Origin: Chitinophaga sp. YR627
GTDB taxonomy: Bacteria > Bacteroidota > Bacteroidia > Chitinophagales > Chitinophagaceae
Assembly: GCF_900114995.1 (NCBI RefSeq)
Contig: NZ_FOUX01000001.1
Location: forward strand, 620,001-684,000
Direction of reading: 5' to 3'
Length of the DNA stretch: 64,000 bases
In this document: in pieces, positions 37,401 to 44,780 of the stretch
Layout of the letters: every line of letters begins with the position of its first letter
Numbering within the stretch: the first letter of the stretch is position 1
The notes under the pieces: generated by a model
Told to the model about the DNA's origin: nothing
The model's input: the letters and a program-made list of their open reading frames with translations, nothing else
The model's database searches: none
Program-made: the position numbers and the translations under genes

Positions 37401-40400
37401 CCTACGGTACCATCATAGGTACCATTATTGGTGAAGTTATGACTGACATTATAATCGGAAATAGCGGTAGTGATACCGGTGATCGTCAGGTCATAAAAAG
37501 TGGTCGTTGGTGTGCCTGTTAATTGTGCATCTGAAGCCGTCATGGTGAACAGGGATGTTCCGCCATTCAGTGTACCATTGCTTTCTACGTCACCCGCTAC
37601 CGTGTATGTATAGGTGCCTGCGTTGAAGATGGCGTTATTGGTAATCATAAAGTCGCCATTTACCGGCCAGTTCGAAGCAGGCGTTACACCAGATGTGTTA
37701 GTGATCAGTACATTACCCAGTGCATTCGGTGTACCGGTTACGCTCATGGCCGCAGTACCGCCAAATTGTACCGTACCTGTGCTGGTAAAGGCCGTACCAG
37801 CCAGTTTGATGGTTTGTGCAGCAGAAGGAGTGAAGTTCATTGTACCACTGCTGGTCACTGTACCATTATTTGTAAACGAACCAAGAACATTATGCGTAGA
37901 AACACCACCATTGAAGGTAGCGCCACTACCGATGTTGAAAGCAATTCCCACGATCCAGCCAACGCTTGCAGTTACACCGCCGGTATTATTGACATTGAGC
38001 GTAGCGTAGGTAGGTGTACTGGTAGAATTGAGTACTGGCGGCACCGTACCGTTGAAGTTGATAATACCGCTTGAGTTGGATACAATTGCATTGACAAAAC
38101 GGATCGTCTGTAAGGCAGTCCCGGTGAAGGTGGTGGTCCCGGTGCTGGTAAGAGAGCCATTGTTTGTCAGGTCACCGTTTACAGTTGCCGTTCCTGCGCC
38201 TGCGACATATGAACCACCTGTGGTGATCGTCAGCAGACCATTATAGGTGATATCGCTACCGGCTACGGTATAACTGCCATAGACGGTCATACGATTGAAG
38301 ACGGTATTTCCTGTGATGGTTTTAGTTGCACCGTTAAGTGTGATGGTACTGGTAGCAGGAGTGAAGGTGCCGCTGTTGTTCCAGTTACCATAAAGGTTGA
38401 TGGTGTAGGTCGCACCGTTAAAGGTCGCTCCGCTATTGATGGTCAGGTCTCCGTTGACAGTACAGGTAGCGGCCAGTGTTTTTGTGCCGCCATTACTGAA
38501 GATAAGATGACCGTAAGGCACACCCGCAACCGTCTGTGCGACGGTACCGTTATAGTTTGTCGTACTGGTAGCGCCTAATGTATAGGTAGAATAGCCTGAA
38601 GGGAAGTTATTCACCCCGCCTGCCTGTAATGTAGTGCCATTCGCCAGTGTAAATGCCCCGCCGGCAGAAGCTCTGTTAGCCGTAAATGTAGACAGATTCA
38701 GCGTACCGGTATTGACGGTCAGGTTACTGTTAACAGGACAGTTACCGGTCAGTGTAGCCGTTCCGGCTCCTTTGGTAATGATCAGGTTATTGAATGTAGT
38801 CGCAGAGACGGTTTGTGTACCGGTACCATTTAAGGTAACCGTACCACCGGAAGAAGAGAAGGTGCCGTTGTTATTCCAGTTACCGCCAACAGTTAATCCG
38901 ATGACCCCACTGTTCAACGTAGCACCGGAGGAAATATTGACATTGCCCGTTACCGTAGTGGCGCCATTCATGGTCATGGAGCCGCCGGTCACACTCAGGT
39001 CTCCTGCTACACTGGACGCACTGCTTAATAATGCATCGCCGGCTGATTTACCTATTAGTAGATTATTATAAGCTAATCCTGCCACTGTTTGTGCACCACT
39101 GCCGTTATAATTGACGGTCCCGGTACTGGATGTAAACGTGCCATTTGTGTAGTTGTAGTTACTACCAATGTTAAGGGTGCCTGCACCGGAGAAGATAACA
39201 TTAGCACCTCCGGATTGCGTCAGGGAACCACCTACTGTCACCGTTCCCGTACCGATATTCAGGTTGATGGCATGTGCAGCGGTACCGTCACTAAGGGCAA
39301 GGTCCCCGTTTACAGTGAGTGCCTGTGCACCTGTGTTGATAGTATGGGTCACATTGGAGGACCATTTACCTGCAATGTTACCCTGTGTGGTCAGACTACC
39401 ACCTGAAGCGAGGGTAAGTGTTGCCGCCTGTGTACTGCCTAATGATATCGCTTTTACAGATACCGCAGTGTTGATGGTGGGTTGATTGGTGAATGCGGCC
39501 GTACCAATTTCAACGATATCATTGACGCCCGGAGGACGGGACGGACTACCCTGTACCACAGTCCAGTTGCTGGCATTTGACCAGTCACTGCTGACAGAAC
39601 CGTTCCAGCGTACTACGTTTGAATTATCAGAGAAGGCCCAGCGGCCGTTAATAGCCAGTGTTGAACCGTATTCTACATAATTTGATGTTGTATTACCGGC
39701 TGTTCTGCCCTGAAGCACCCAGCTGCTGCCACTGTTATACCAGAGGTTCATAGAGGACTCATTGTTACCATTCAGTTCTGCATCTTCATAATGGAATCTG
39801 AGCGTGGTCAAACTAACTGTCAGGCCAGTACTGACCGTATAGACGCGGTTAACTGCACTACCCTGTGGAAAGTCACTTACCGGACCAATGGCTACAGAAA
39901 CGGTGATGGCGCCTGTTAATGGAAGTCCGACAAGACTCAGCGTCGTATTCGGGCTCTCGAAGGCGTATATACCACCCAGTCCGAAGGATTGCGTACGGCG
40001 TACGTTACCTAGTATAATACCTGGCCCTGTCCTGTCCACCGTCATATTGAAAATGTTAGCCCCGGTATTGATGGTGCCGACAGTCATATTTACAGTAGAT
40101 ACATTCACATCATTGTTCATGTTCACCAGTGTAGACTGTAAGCTTTTATTCAGTGTAAGAATGTTGAATGTAGTGACGCCGGTAATGGTTGATAGATTGG
40201 CGCCAGTAAAGGTGAATGTACTTGTACCGGCATTAAAGGTGCCGCTATTCACAAAGTCTATTAGTATGGTATGGCTAAAGGAACTGGCGTTAAAGGTCGT
40301 TCCTGTTGCCAGCGTAAAATAGCTGGTTGTGATAGCGCCCGCCGCTGTTTTGGCGGAGTTGCCGGAGAGTAATAGTCTGTTGTAGGTCAGGGCATTGATA

Positions 40401-42376
40401 TTCTGGGCGGCGGTGCCGTTGAAGTTGACCGTATTTGGTGGAGTCGCCGACACGTTTAGTGTACCTGCAGTAACAGTGAATGTGCTGGCGATGCCAAGTA
40501 CGGCATTGGTAGATAATTGTAAAGAGGTGCCATTGAGGGTCACATTGAACAGGTTGGCGGTACCATTGAGGGTACTGGTACCTGTAAAAGTCGCTGTACC
40601 GGCGCTGGCGCTGAACGTGCCACTAACATCCAGGGTGGTGCCGATGGAAAAAGGAATAGCAGTTGTAACAGAACCAGGTACGATCAGCGAGCCAAATGTG
40701 AGCGTACCTGCGCCTGAAATAGTTTTGCTGGCGCCCTGAATGGTAACGGATCCGCCTGTGCCGGTAAAGGAGCCACTTACTGCGAGATTGCCTGTCAGTA
40801 AAATACTACTGGTACTGCTGACGGATCCCGATATGGTGAGGTTATCCAGTGTGATACTGGCGCCTGAGATTGTTTTGGTTGCACCAGTCATTGTCAGCGT
40901 ACCACCTGATGCCTGTGTAAATACGCCCGGACCGGTAGTGGCCAGGTTTCCGGCAATTGTAAGTGCTGCGTTTGCAGCAGCCGTGATATTCGTAGCAGTG
41001 ATATTGACGTTATTGAAACTCTGTGTGCCTGTTCCACTGATATTGGTGCCCGGACCGTTGAAATTCACGGTGCCGGTGCTGCCGGTGAAATTACCGTTGT
41101 TGATCCAGTTACCGCTAAGATCTATTGTGAAGCTTCCGCCATTAAGCGTCGCACCGGCATCTAATGTGGTGCTTCCTGTGACAATAATATTGGCAGCAGC
41201 TGTGGCGCTTACGCTGGTACCGGCTCCCGGAGTGCAGTAGAAATTACCTGCAACAGTAAATGCGGTTGAGGGCAGTGTTTTTACAACAGCGCCACTGGAG
41301 CTGGATAAGGTTAGATTGCCATATGTTTCTGCAGATACAGTCTGGGCAAGTCCGTTGTATTCAATAGTACTTGTCAGTGCCAGTGAACGGGAAGCAAAGT
41401 TGGCCGGAAAGGTACCTGTACCACCGATTCGCAGGGTCGCTCCGTTTGCGACACTGACAGCGCCGCCAGCTACGGTAGTGCCTCTGTTGGCCGTAAAGGT
41501 GGAGAGGTTCAGTATCCCGCTATTCACAACGATCATCCCCGATGTGCTGGTTGTAGCATTCATCGCGTTAAGGTTGCCTGCCAGCGTTTTTACCAGCGCG
41601 CCGCTGATCCTGAGCGTAGAGTAGGTGAGGTCATTCCGGACAGTCTGATTGATGGTGGTCGCGCTATATTCAACGGTACTACCCGCAGCGAGCGTATTGG
41701 TGCCGGTGAGTGTATAGTTGGTAGCGAAGGTTGCCCCTTTGACATGTAACACACCCGTAGCGGTCACGCTGAGTGTACCCGCGCCGGAAATAAGTGTGGT
41801 TGTACCTTCCGGTGGAACCAGGTTACCGCTGACAGAAAGGGCTACAGTAACCGGAAAACTGACAGCAGGAGTGACAGTGGCACCTGAGTTAATGGTCAGT
41901 CTTCTAAAGGAAATACCACTACCACTAATACTTTGTGTCGTACCTGCCATTGTGATCCTGGAGGAGGTACTGGTGGTCGTATAAGTCCCATTATTGACAA
42001 AATCTCCTTTTACCGTAACGGTTACGCCTCTGTGCGAGATCGTACAACCGCTACCATTGGTGAGTGTACCGGATATGGTAATAGCTTTGGAGATGGTCAG
42101 TACCGGATTTTTGGCGCTGGTGACGAGTGTAAGCGCCCTGCTTGCAGCGGTGGTGCCACTGATGGTAGGCTGGAAGGACCCTGTGAACGCCGCGTCGCCA
42201 ATGATCGCGTCTACAGATGCTGTAGGAACACCTGCTGTCCAGTTGTCAGCAGTGGCCCATGCGGTGCTCACAGTGCCCTTCCAGCTTGTCGTCTGACCCC
42301 ACAGGGTAAGCGGCAGGCTGAGTGATAGAATAAGGAGCGTAAAACAAACAAGTGTAAATCTTCTGTCAGTATTCAT
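34424..42376 (-). CDS. Giant repetitive cell-surface protein with T9SS C-terminal sorting domain
   Basis: This 2650-residue protein has a signal peptide (LSLPLTLWGQ). It is dominated by Thr/Ser/Asn/Gly-rich repeats of a beta-helix kind. The recurring core is 'FNGTGTQTVSATTFNNLIITK', with variants such as YNGSGAQTVAGLAYNNLLI, FNGTAAQNINALTYNRLLL and YGGSTQAISSATPYGNLVI. Three 'WxGxxSxxWxxxxNW' modules sit near residues 29, 923 and 2046 and split it into blocks. The last ~80 residues form a type A T9SS sorting domain (CTITVSNVNGQVLLRKDY, then GGIYIVTFYANKQQVSKKVF). It is probably an adhesin or filament displayed on the outer surface. It is encoded between chaperone and usher genes, although its own tail points to T9SS export. 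Confidence 0.88.
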   Translation of the reverse strand: MNTDRRFTLVCFTLLILSLSLPLTLWGQTTSWKGTVSTAWATADNWTAGVPTASVDAIIGDAAFTGSFQPTISGTTAASRALTLVTSAKNPVLTISKAITISGTLTNGSGCTISHRGVTVTVKGDFVNNGTYTTTSTSSRITMAGTTQSISGSGISFRRLTINSGATVTPAVSFPVTVALSVSGNLVPPEGTTTLISGAGTLSVTATGVLHVKGATFATNYTLTGTNTLAAGSTVEYSATTINQTVRNDLTYSTLRISGALVKTLAGNLNAMNATTSTSGMIVVNSGILNLSTFTANRGTTVAGGAVSVANGATLRIGGTGTFPANFASRSLALTSTIEYNGLAQTVSAETYGNLTLSSSSGAVVKTLPSTAFTVAGNFYCTPGAGTSVSATAAANIIVTGSTTLDAGATLNGGSFTIDLSGNWINNGNFTGSTGTVNFNGPGTNISGTGTQSFNNVNITATNITAAANAALTIAGNLATTGPGVFTQASGGTLTMTGATKTISGASITLDNLTISGSVSSTSSILLTGNLAVSGSFTGTGGSVTIQGASKTISGAGTLTFGSLIVPGSVTTAIPFSIGTTLDVSGTFSASAGTATFTGTSTLNGTANLFNVTLNGTSLQLSTNAVLGIASTFTVTAGTLNVSATPPNTVNFNGTAAQNINALTYNRLLLSGNSAKTAAGAITTSYFTLATGTTFNASSFSHTILIDFVNSGTFNAGTSTFTFTGANLSTITGVTTFNILTLNKSLQSTLVNMNNDVNVSTVNMTVGTINTGANIFNMTVDRTGPGIILGNVRRTQSFGLGGIYAFESPNTTLSLVGLPLTGAITVSVAIGPVSDFPQGSAVNRVYTVSTGLTVSLTTLRFHYEDAELNGNNESSMNLWYNSGSSWVLQGRTAGNTTSNYVEYGSTLAINGRWAFSDNSNVVRWNGSVSSDWSNASNWTVVQGSPSRPPGVNDIVEIGTAAFTNQPTINTAVSVKAISLGSTQAATLTLASGGSLTTQGNIAGKWSSNVTHTINTGAQALTVNGDLALSDGTAAHAINLNIGTGTVTVGGSLTQSGGANVIFSGAGTLNIGSNYNYTNGTFTSSTGTVNYNGSGAQTVAGLAYNNLLIGKSAGDALLSSASSVAGDLSVTGGSMTMNGATTVTGNVNISSGATLNSGVIGLTVGGNWNNNGTFSSSGGTVTLNGTGTQTVSATTFNNLIITKGAGTATLTGNCPVNSNLTVNTGTLNLSTFTANRASAGGAFTLANGTTLQAGGVNNFPSGYSTYTLGATSTTNYNGTVAQTVAGVPYGHLIFSNGGTKTLAATCTVNGDLTINSGATFNGATYTINLYGNWNNSGTFTPATSTITLNGATKTITGNTVFNRMTVYGSYTVAGSDITYNGLLTITTGGSYVAGAGTATVNGDLTNNGSLTSTGTTTFTGTALQTIRFVNAIVSNSSGIINFNGTVPPVLNSTSTPTYATLNVNNTGGVTASVGWIVGIAFNIGSGATFNGGVSTHNVLGSFTNNGTVTSSGTMNFTPSAAQTIKLAGTAFTSTGTVQFGGTAAMSVTGTPNALGNVLITNTSGVTPASNWPVNGDFMITNNAIFNAGTYTYTVAGDVESNGTLNGGTSLFTMTASDAQLTGTPTTTFYDLTITGITTAISDYNVSHNFTNNGTYDGTVGTLTMTGGLPSIITGSAASFNLAQVTNQKDPGITTTLAKAITAVDDITITTGILDAAGFAITPSATGSLTIEDNARLILRGTQTLPAFSTYSLDTLSTVEYGGSTQAISSATPYGNLVISATGSKTASAVLKILNDFTLSTGTFVQGSFTDTVGGNWTMSSGTYTNTGSTVYFNGLGTQTITSTGAFNNLTVNKSAGIINLGSNVTVSSVLNFILNKINTGSTFALIQPTTGTVTGASQSTGWVIGRLQKALPTGSVTRNFELGDATYYSPASITFTNVTTSGSILATVTPTDHPNIATSPVNPNRSVNRYWSFTNTGTSFTTASVTMNWNAADVDAGSNTANFKVGSYNGSTWTTPATASPLPTSIQATGLTNLSVALAVGQLIADNVWTGAVSVNWFVTGNWSNNLVPVSTTNATIPTGLTNYPLINTGTAMTNNLIIQSGASVTVSGGTLQIYGAITNSGTFTASNGSIEITGAASQTIPANTFAGNTVLNLTTNNVAGVSLLGTLNIAGVLKATTGLFVTGTNLTLLSTATRTALIDGTGVGSVLGSVTIQRYRPNSFGYVYLSSPLNAATVNEFSDDVNLNSSFPSFYRYVENRASSGWVSYTAASGILASMVGYAGNLGTSMSPVTLDMTGTVNNGTITAPTLTNNNQPYTKGFNLVGNPYPSPVDWDAAGGWTRVNVDNAIYYFNAGTTNQYTGTYSSYINGVSSDGVANNVVPAMQGFFVHVTNGTFPVSGTLTVNNTARVNNLAPNFHRERPLTEPLLRLSAGFTDEGSPSDPAVIYFDNSYSRDFEQDIDALKIINTDEHVPNLYVMAGTERQSIAAWPNDIDSTEMIPLGITTEQEGYVSFTMPLIERMPAGRHFYLYDKEAGITHDLHQTTPYRLFLRKGSFDTRFFLVLKAGDDGGVSTETPLYHAYAAGNSLYAQFDKIPGEKCTITVSNVNGQVLLRKDYTGNGRYLLGSHYNGGIYIVTFYANKQQVSKKVFIANQ

Positions 42377-42434
42377 GTGTTTTGTTATTGTTCAGGGCAT
42401 ACCACACGTACACCGGAATAATACCAATCAATGA

Positions 42435-43265
42435 TCAGTGTAGCTGCAGTTCTGTCTGCGCCATCGGATCGGGAACAGCGTCTTTTGATGGTTTGGTATA
42501 AGAGATCCTCAGTTTGCCGTTGTGATAATCGATGCCCGGCTTTGTTTCCAGTTTCATCTGGAATTGTCTGAACACATTGGGGGTATATACCGCGAGGCCT
42601 TTTACACTTCCAACAGTGGTGATCTTGCCTTTTTCAGATACATAGTCAATATTGATATCGCCGTATACGGAATGATTACCGGAGCGGCGTACTACCATGT
42701 TCAGATGGGCCGGTGCATTTTCCGGGGCCTGTAGTGAAATATCGGTCAGGTTCACCTGTGCGTCAGGCGCCCCTGTTCTGATGATCACAGGAATGCTGAT
42801 ACCGAAGACGGGTGTCAGACTCACAGAAATACTGGAGGAGTCTTTCAGTCTGATCGGTTCTCCCTGTACTTTAGGATCTGGTACTGCCCTGAAATAGATA
42901 TGCGAGCGGTATTCACCGGCCTGCAGTTGTCCTGTTTTGATCAGCTGTACTTTAACCAGCTGCGCTTCTCCCGGAGCGAGTGTGACGCTTTTGGGAAAGA
43001 AACGGAGGAAACTACTGGCGAATAATTGTCCTGAATCAGGTTCGGTGATCTTATCAAAAGTGCCATTGCTGTTCATGCGTATTTCAATGATAGAAATCAG
43101 ATACCGGGCAGTGTCCTGGCCGGTATTGGCAAGATTAAGTTCCTGTATTCTTTTCTGCCCGTCGAAAATGACCCTCATCGGTGTAATCAGCAGGTTGCCC
43201 TGGGCGGAGGAGAGTAACGGGAATAGTAAGAGCGTAATGAATGTCAGTAAATGGATAATGCGCAT
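42435..43265 (-). CDS. PapD-like periplasmic pilus chaperone
   Basis: This 276-residue protein has a signal peptide ending at LLSSAQ. The first Ig-like domain carries LLITPMRVIFDGQKRIQELNL and FFPKSVTLAPGEAQLVKVQL, the usual chaperone features: F/G strands and the 'P..v.l.pg..q.vr' motif. SHIYFRAVPDP matches the strand with the conserved YR.. segment. The second domain is shorter. It would hold DUF4402 subunits before usher assembly. It is followed by the giant gene after 58 nt. Confidence 0.82.
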   Translation of the reverse strand: MRIIHLLTFITLLLFPLLSSAQGNLLITPMRVIFDGQKRIQELNLANTGQDTARYLISIIEIRMNSNGTFDKITEPDSGQLFASSFLRFFPKSVTLAPGEAQLVKVQLIKTGQLQAGEYRSHIYFRAVPDPKVQGEPIRLKDSSSISVSLTPVFGISIPVIIRTGAPDAQVNLTDISLQAPENAPAHLNMVVRRSGNHSVYGDINIDYVSEKGKITTVGSVKGLAVYTPNVFRQFQMKLETKPGIDYHNGKLRISYTKPSKDAVPDPMAQTELQLH

Positions 43266-43351
43266 AAGCAGAATTGAAGTTAAATACCCGGGAAGCCCCT
43301 CCCGGGCATCATGTATACCGGGAGGGCCTTTGGGTAAAGATCAGTGTACCG

Positions 43352-43864
43352 TTAGTTGTAGTTAACAGTAACATTGAATGGGGTACCGGATACGTACTGA
43401 CCAGCAGGTTGTGCTGCACTGACGTTCAGTGTTGCGCCTACATTCAGTACCTGTGTACCGCCAGTCAGTGTACCTGTACCGGAAGGGTCGCTGGTAAAGG
43501 CAGTTACTGTCATCGTGTTAGCACCACTGGTAATGGTTAACGGTGTGGTAGGCAGTGTAATGACATACGTATAACCGGATGTACCGTTTACCGTAAATGA
43601 AGCCGCTGTTACTGTTCCGGCAGTTGTTGGTAATGTTACGCCACCAGTGGTTGTACGTGTACCGGCAGGCGTCAGTACAACCGTACCACCTGCAGAGGAT
43701 CGTACGGCCACATTACCGAAGTTCATATCAACATCCTTGGTGATGCTGATAGGCGTGACAATAGTCGCCGTCACCGTCGCCGATGCCGTCTCCTGTGCCC
43801 GCGCTGTTGTTGCCGCGCATACTAATGCAAACGAAGCAACGAAAAGCAGTCGTGTTCTTTTCAT
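43352..43864 (-). CDS. DUF4402 secreted protein, probable major pilin-like subunit
   Basis: This 170-residue protein has a signal peptide ending at TARAQ. The mature part is almost only small and beta-prone residues: ATIVTPISITKDVDMNFGN, VVLTPAGTRTTTGGV and the C-terminal GQYVSGTPFNVTVNYN, the DUF4402 signature end. It is the first gene of the five-gene minus-strand run and, like major pilins, is encoded nearest the promoter. A role as the polymerising subunit is inferred. Confidence 0.85.
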   Translation of the reverse strand: MKRTRLLFVASFALVCAATTARAQETASATVTATIVTPISITKDVDMNFGNVAVRSSAGGTVVLTPAGTRTTTGGVTLPTTAGTVTAASFTVNGTSGYTYVITLPTTPLTITSGANTMTVTAFTSDPSGTGTLTGGTQVLNVGATLNVSAAQPAGQYVSGTPFNVTVNYN

Positions 43865-44276
43865 TTTTACTTTTTTAGATTGTTACAGTAGAGATTTTAT
43901 CGCATAGACGTGTCCTTACGTCTGAGGAGTGAGACGAGGTTGATAGAATGATGGTCACTGTGCTTCCCTGCACAGTTTACTTATTGCATTTTGCTTGACA
44001 GGGTTACCGCTTGCTGCGGGGATTAACCAAATCCTTGACGAATATAGAAAAAAGCCAGTCATTAATTCTTTAATGCAAGACTTTTTTTATGCTTACCGGG
44101 GTCTGCAAAATACAGTTGTAAAGTCCGTTTGTTCATTTTTGCTAATCCTTAATGGACATTTTTCAGCGGTAAGTTGTCGGAGCCGCCCCGCTATATTGTC
44201 CTGTTTACACCGTTGCTGCTTGTGATTACCTTACTACTTTAGCAGTAGTAACACTTATTATAAAAATAGATATGAT
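43865..44276. other. Divergent promoter region between the pilus-like cluster and the GyrI-like gene
   Basis: 412 bp without a gene. A perfect 8-bp inverted repeat, TTACTACT and AGTAGTAA with a 5-nt spacer (44231-44251), lies 25 nt before the GyrI-like ATG and could be an operator. No exact TAnnTTTG box was found on either strand. Confidence 0.45.
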
Positions 44277-44774
44277 ATGACCAGCGATCCTAAAATAGCA
44301 CGCCATCCTGAGCAGCCATATATAGCGATCCGCAAAAGGGTGAAAATGGCCGAAATTCCAGTCATTTTGCCGCCATTGGTGCCGCAGATCGTTCAGTGGA
44401 TGGAACAGCACCATATAGCCCAGGCAGGCCCGGTATTTTTCCGATATCTGCAATTTGATCATGAAGACCAGTTACTGGTGGATGTAGGTGTACCGACACA
44501 GGTGCCTGCTGAGGTGAATGGAGATGTGGTGGCCGGTTCTTTTCCTGATGCGGAGTATGTGACAGTGACGTATATGGGGGATTATAGCAACCTGAAAGAG
44601 GTACATATGGGACTTGAGGCATGGATGAAAGAGAACGGGTTGAAGGAAGGGGTGCAGAAAGTAAATGGAACGGAGTATGCGGCCCGTACCGAGTTTTATC
44701 TGACGGATCCTGATGAGGTGGAAGATCCGGAAGATTGGCGGACAGATGTGGTGATATTACTGGCGGATAGGTGA
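44277..44774 (+). CDS. GyrI-like small-molecule-binding domain protein
   Basis: This 165-residue stand-alone GyrI-like (SOUL/effector-binding) protein shows QPYIAIRKRVKMAEIP at the start, AGPVFFRYLQFD, VDVGVPTQVPAEVNGDV and a C-terminal DVVILLADR. Such domains bind drugs or other small molecules and often sit near transporters. Here a FtsX-like permease gene is convergent 6 nt away. Confidence 0.88.
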   Translation: MTSDPKIARHPEQPYIAIRKRVKMAEIPVILPPLVPQIVQWMEQHHIAQAGPVFFRYLQFDHEDQLLVDVGVPTQVPAEVNGDVVAGSFPDAEYVTVTYMGDYSNLKEVHMGLEAWMKENGLKEGVQKVNGTEYAARTEFYLTDPDEVEDPEDWRTDVVILLADR

Positions 44775-44780
44775 TGATGC

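Noticed and set aside
34824..42325. Many long open frames on the plus strand opposite the giant repeat gene (up to 166 codons)
   Set aside because: They mirror the biased Thr/Gly/Asn codons of the minus-strand gene, with Val/Pro/Leu-rich translations and no family features.
34424..42376. CRISPR-like or DNA tandem repeat array in the giant gene
   Set aside because: Repeats are protein-level and diverged in DNA with variable spacing; no constant repeat and spacer pattern exists.
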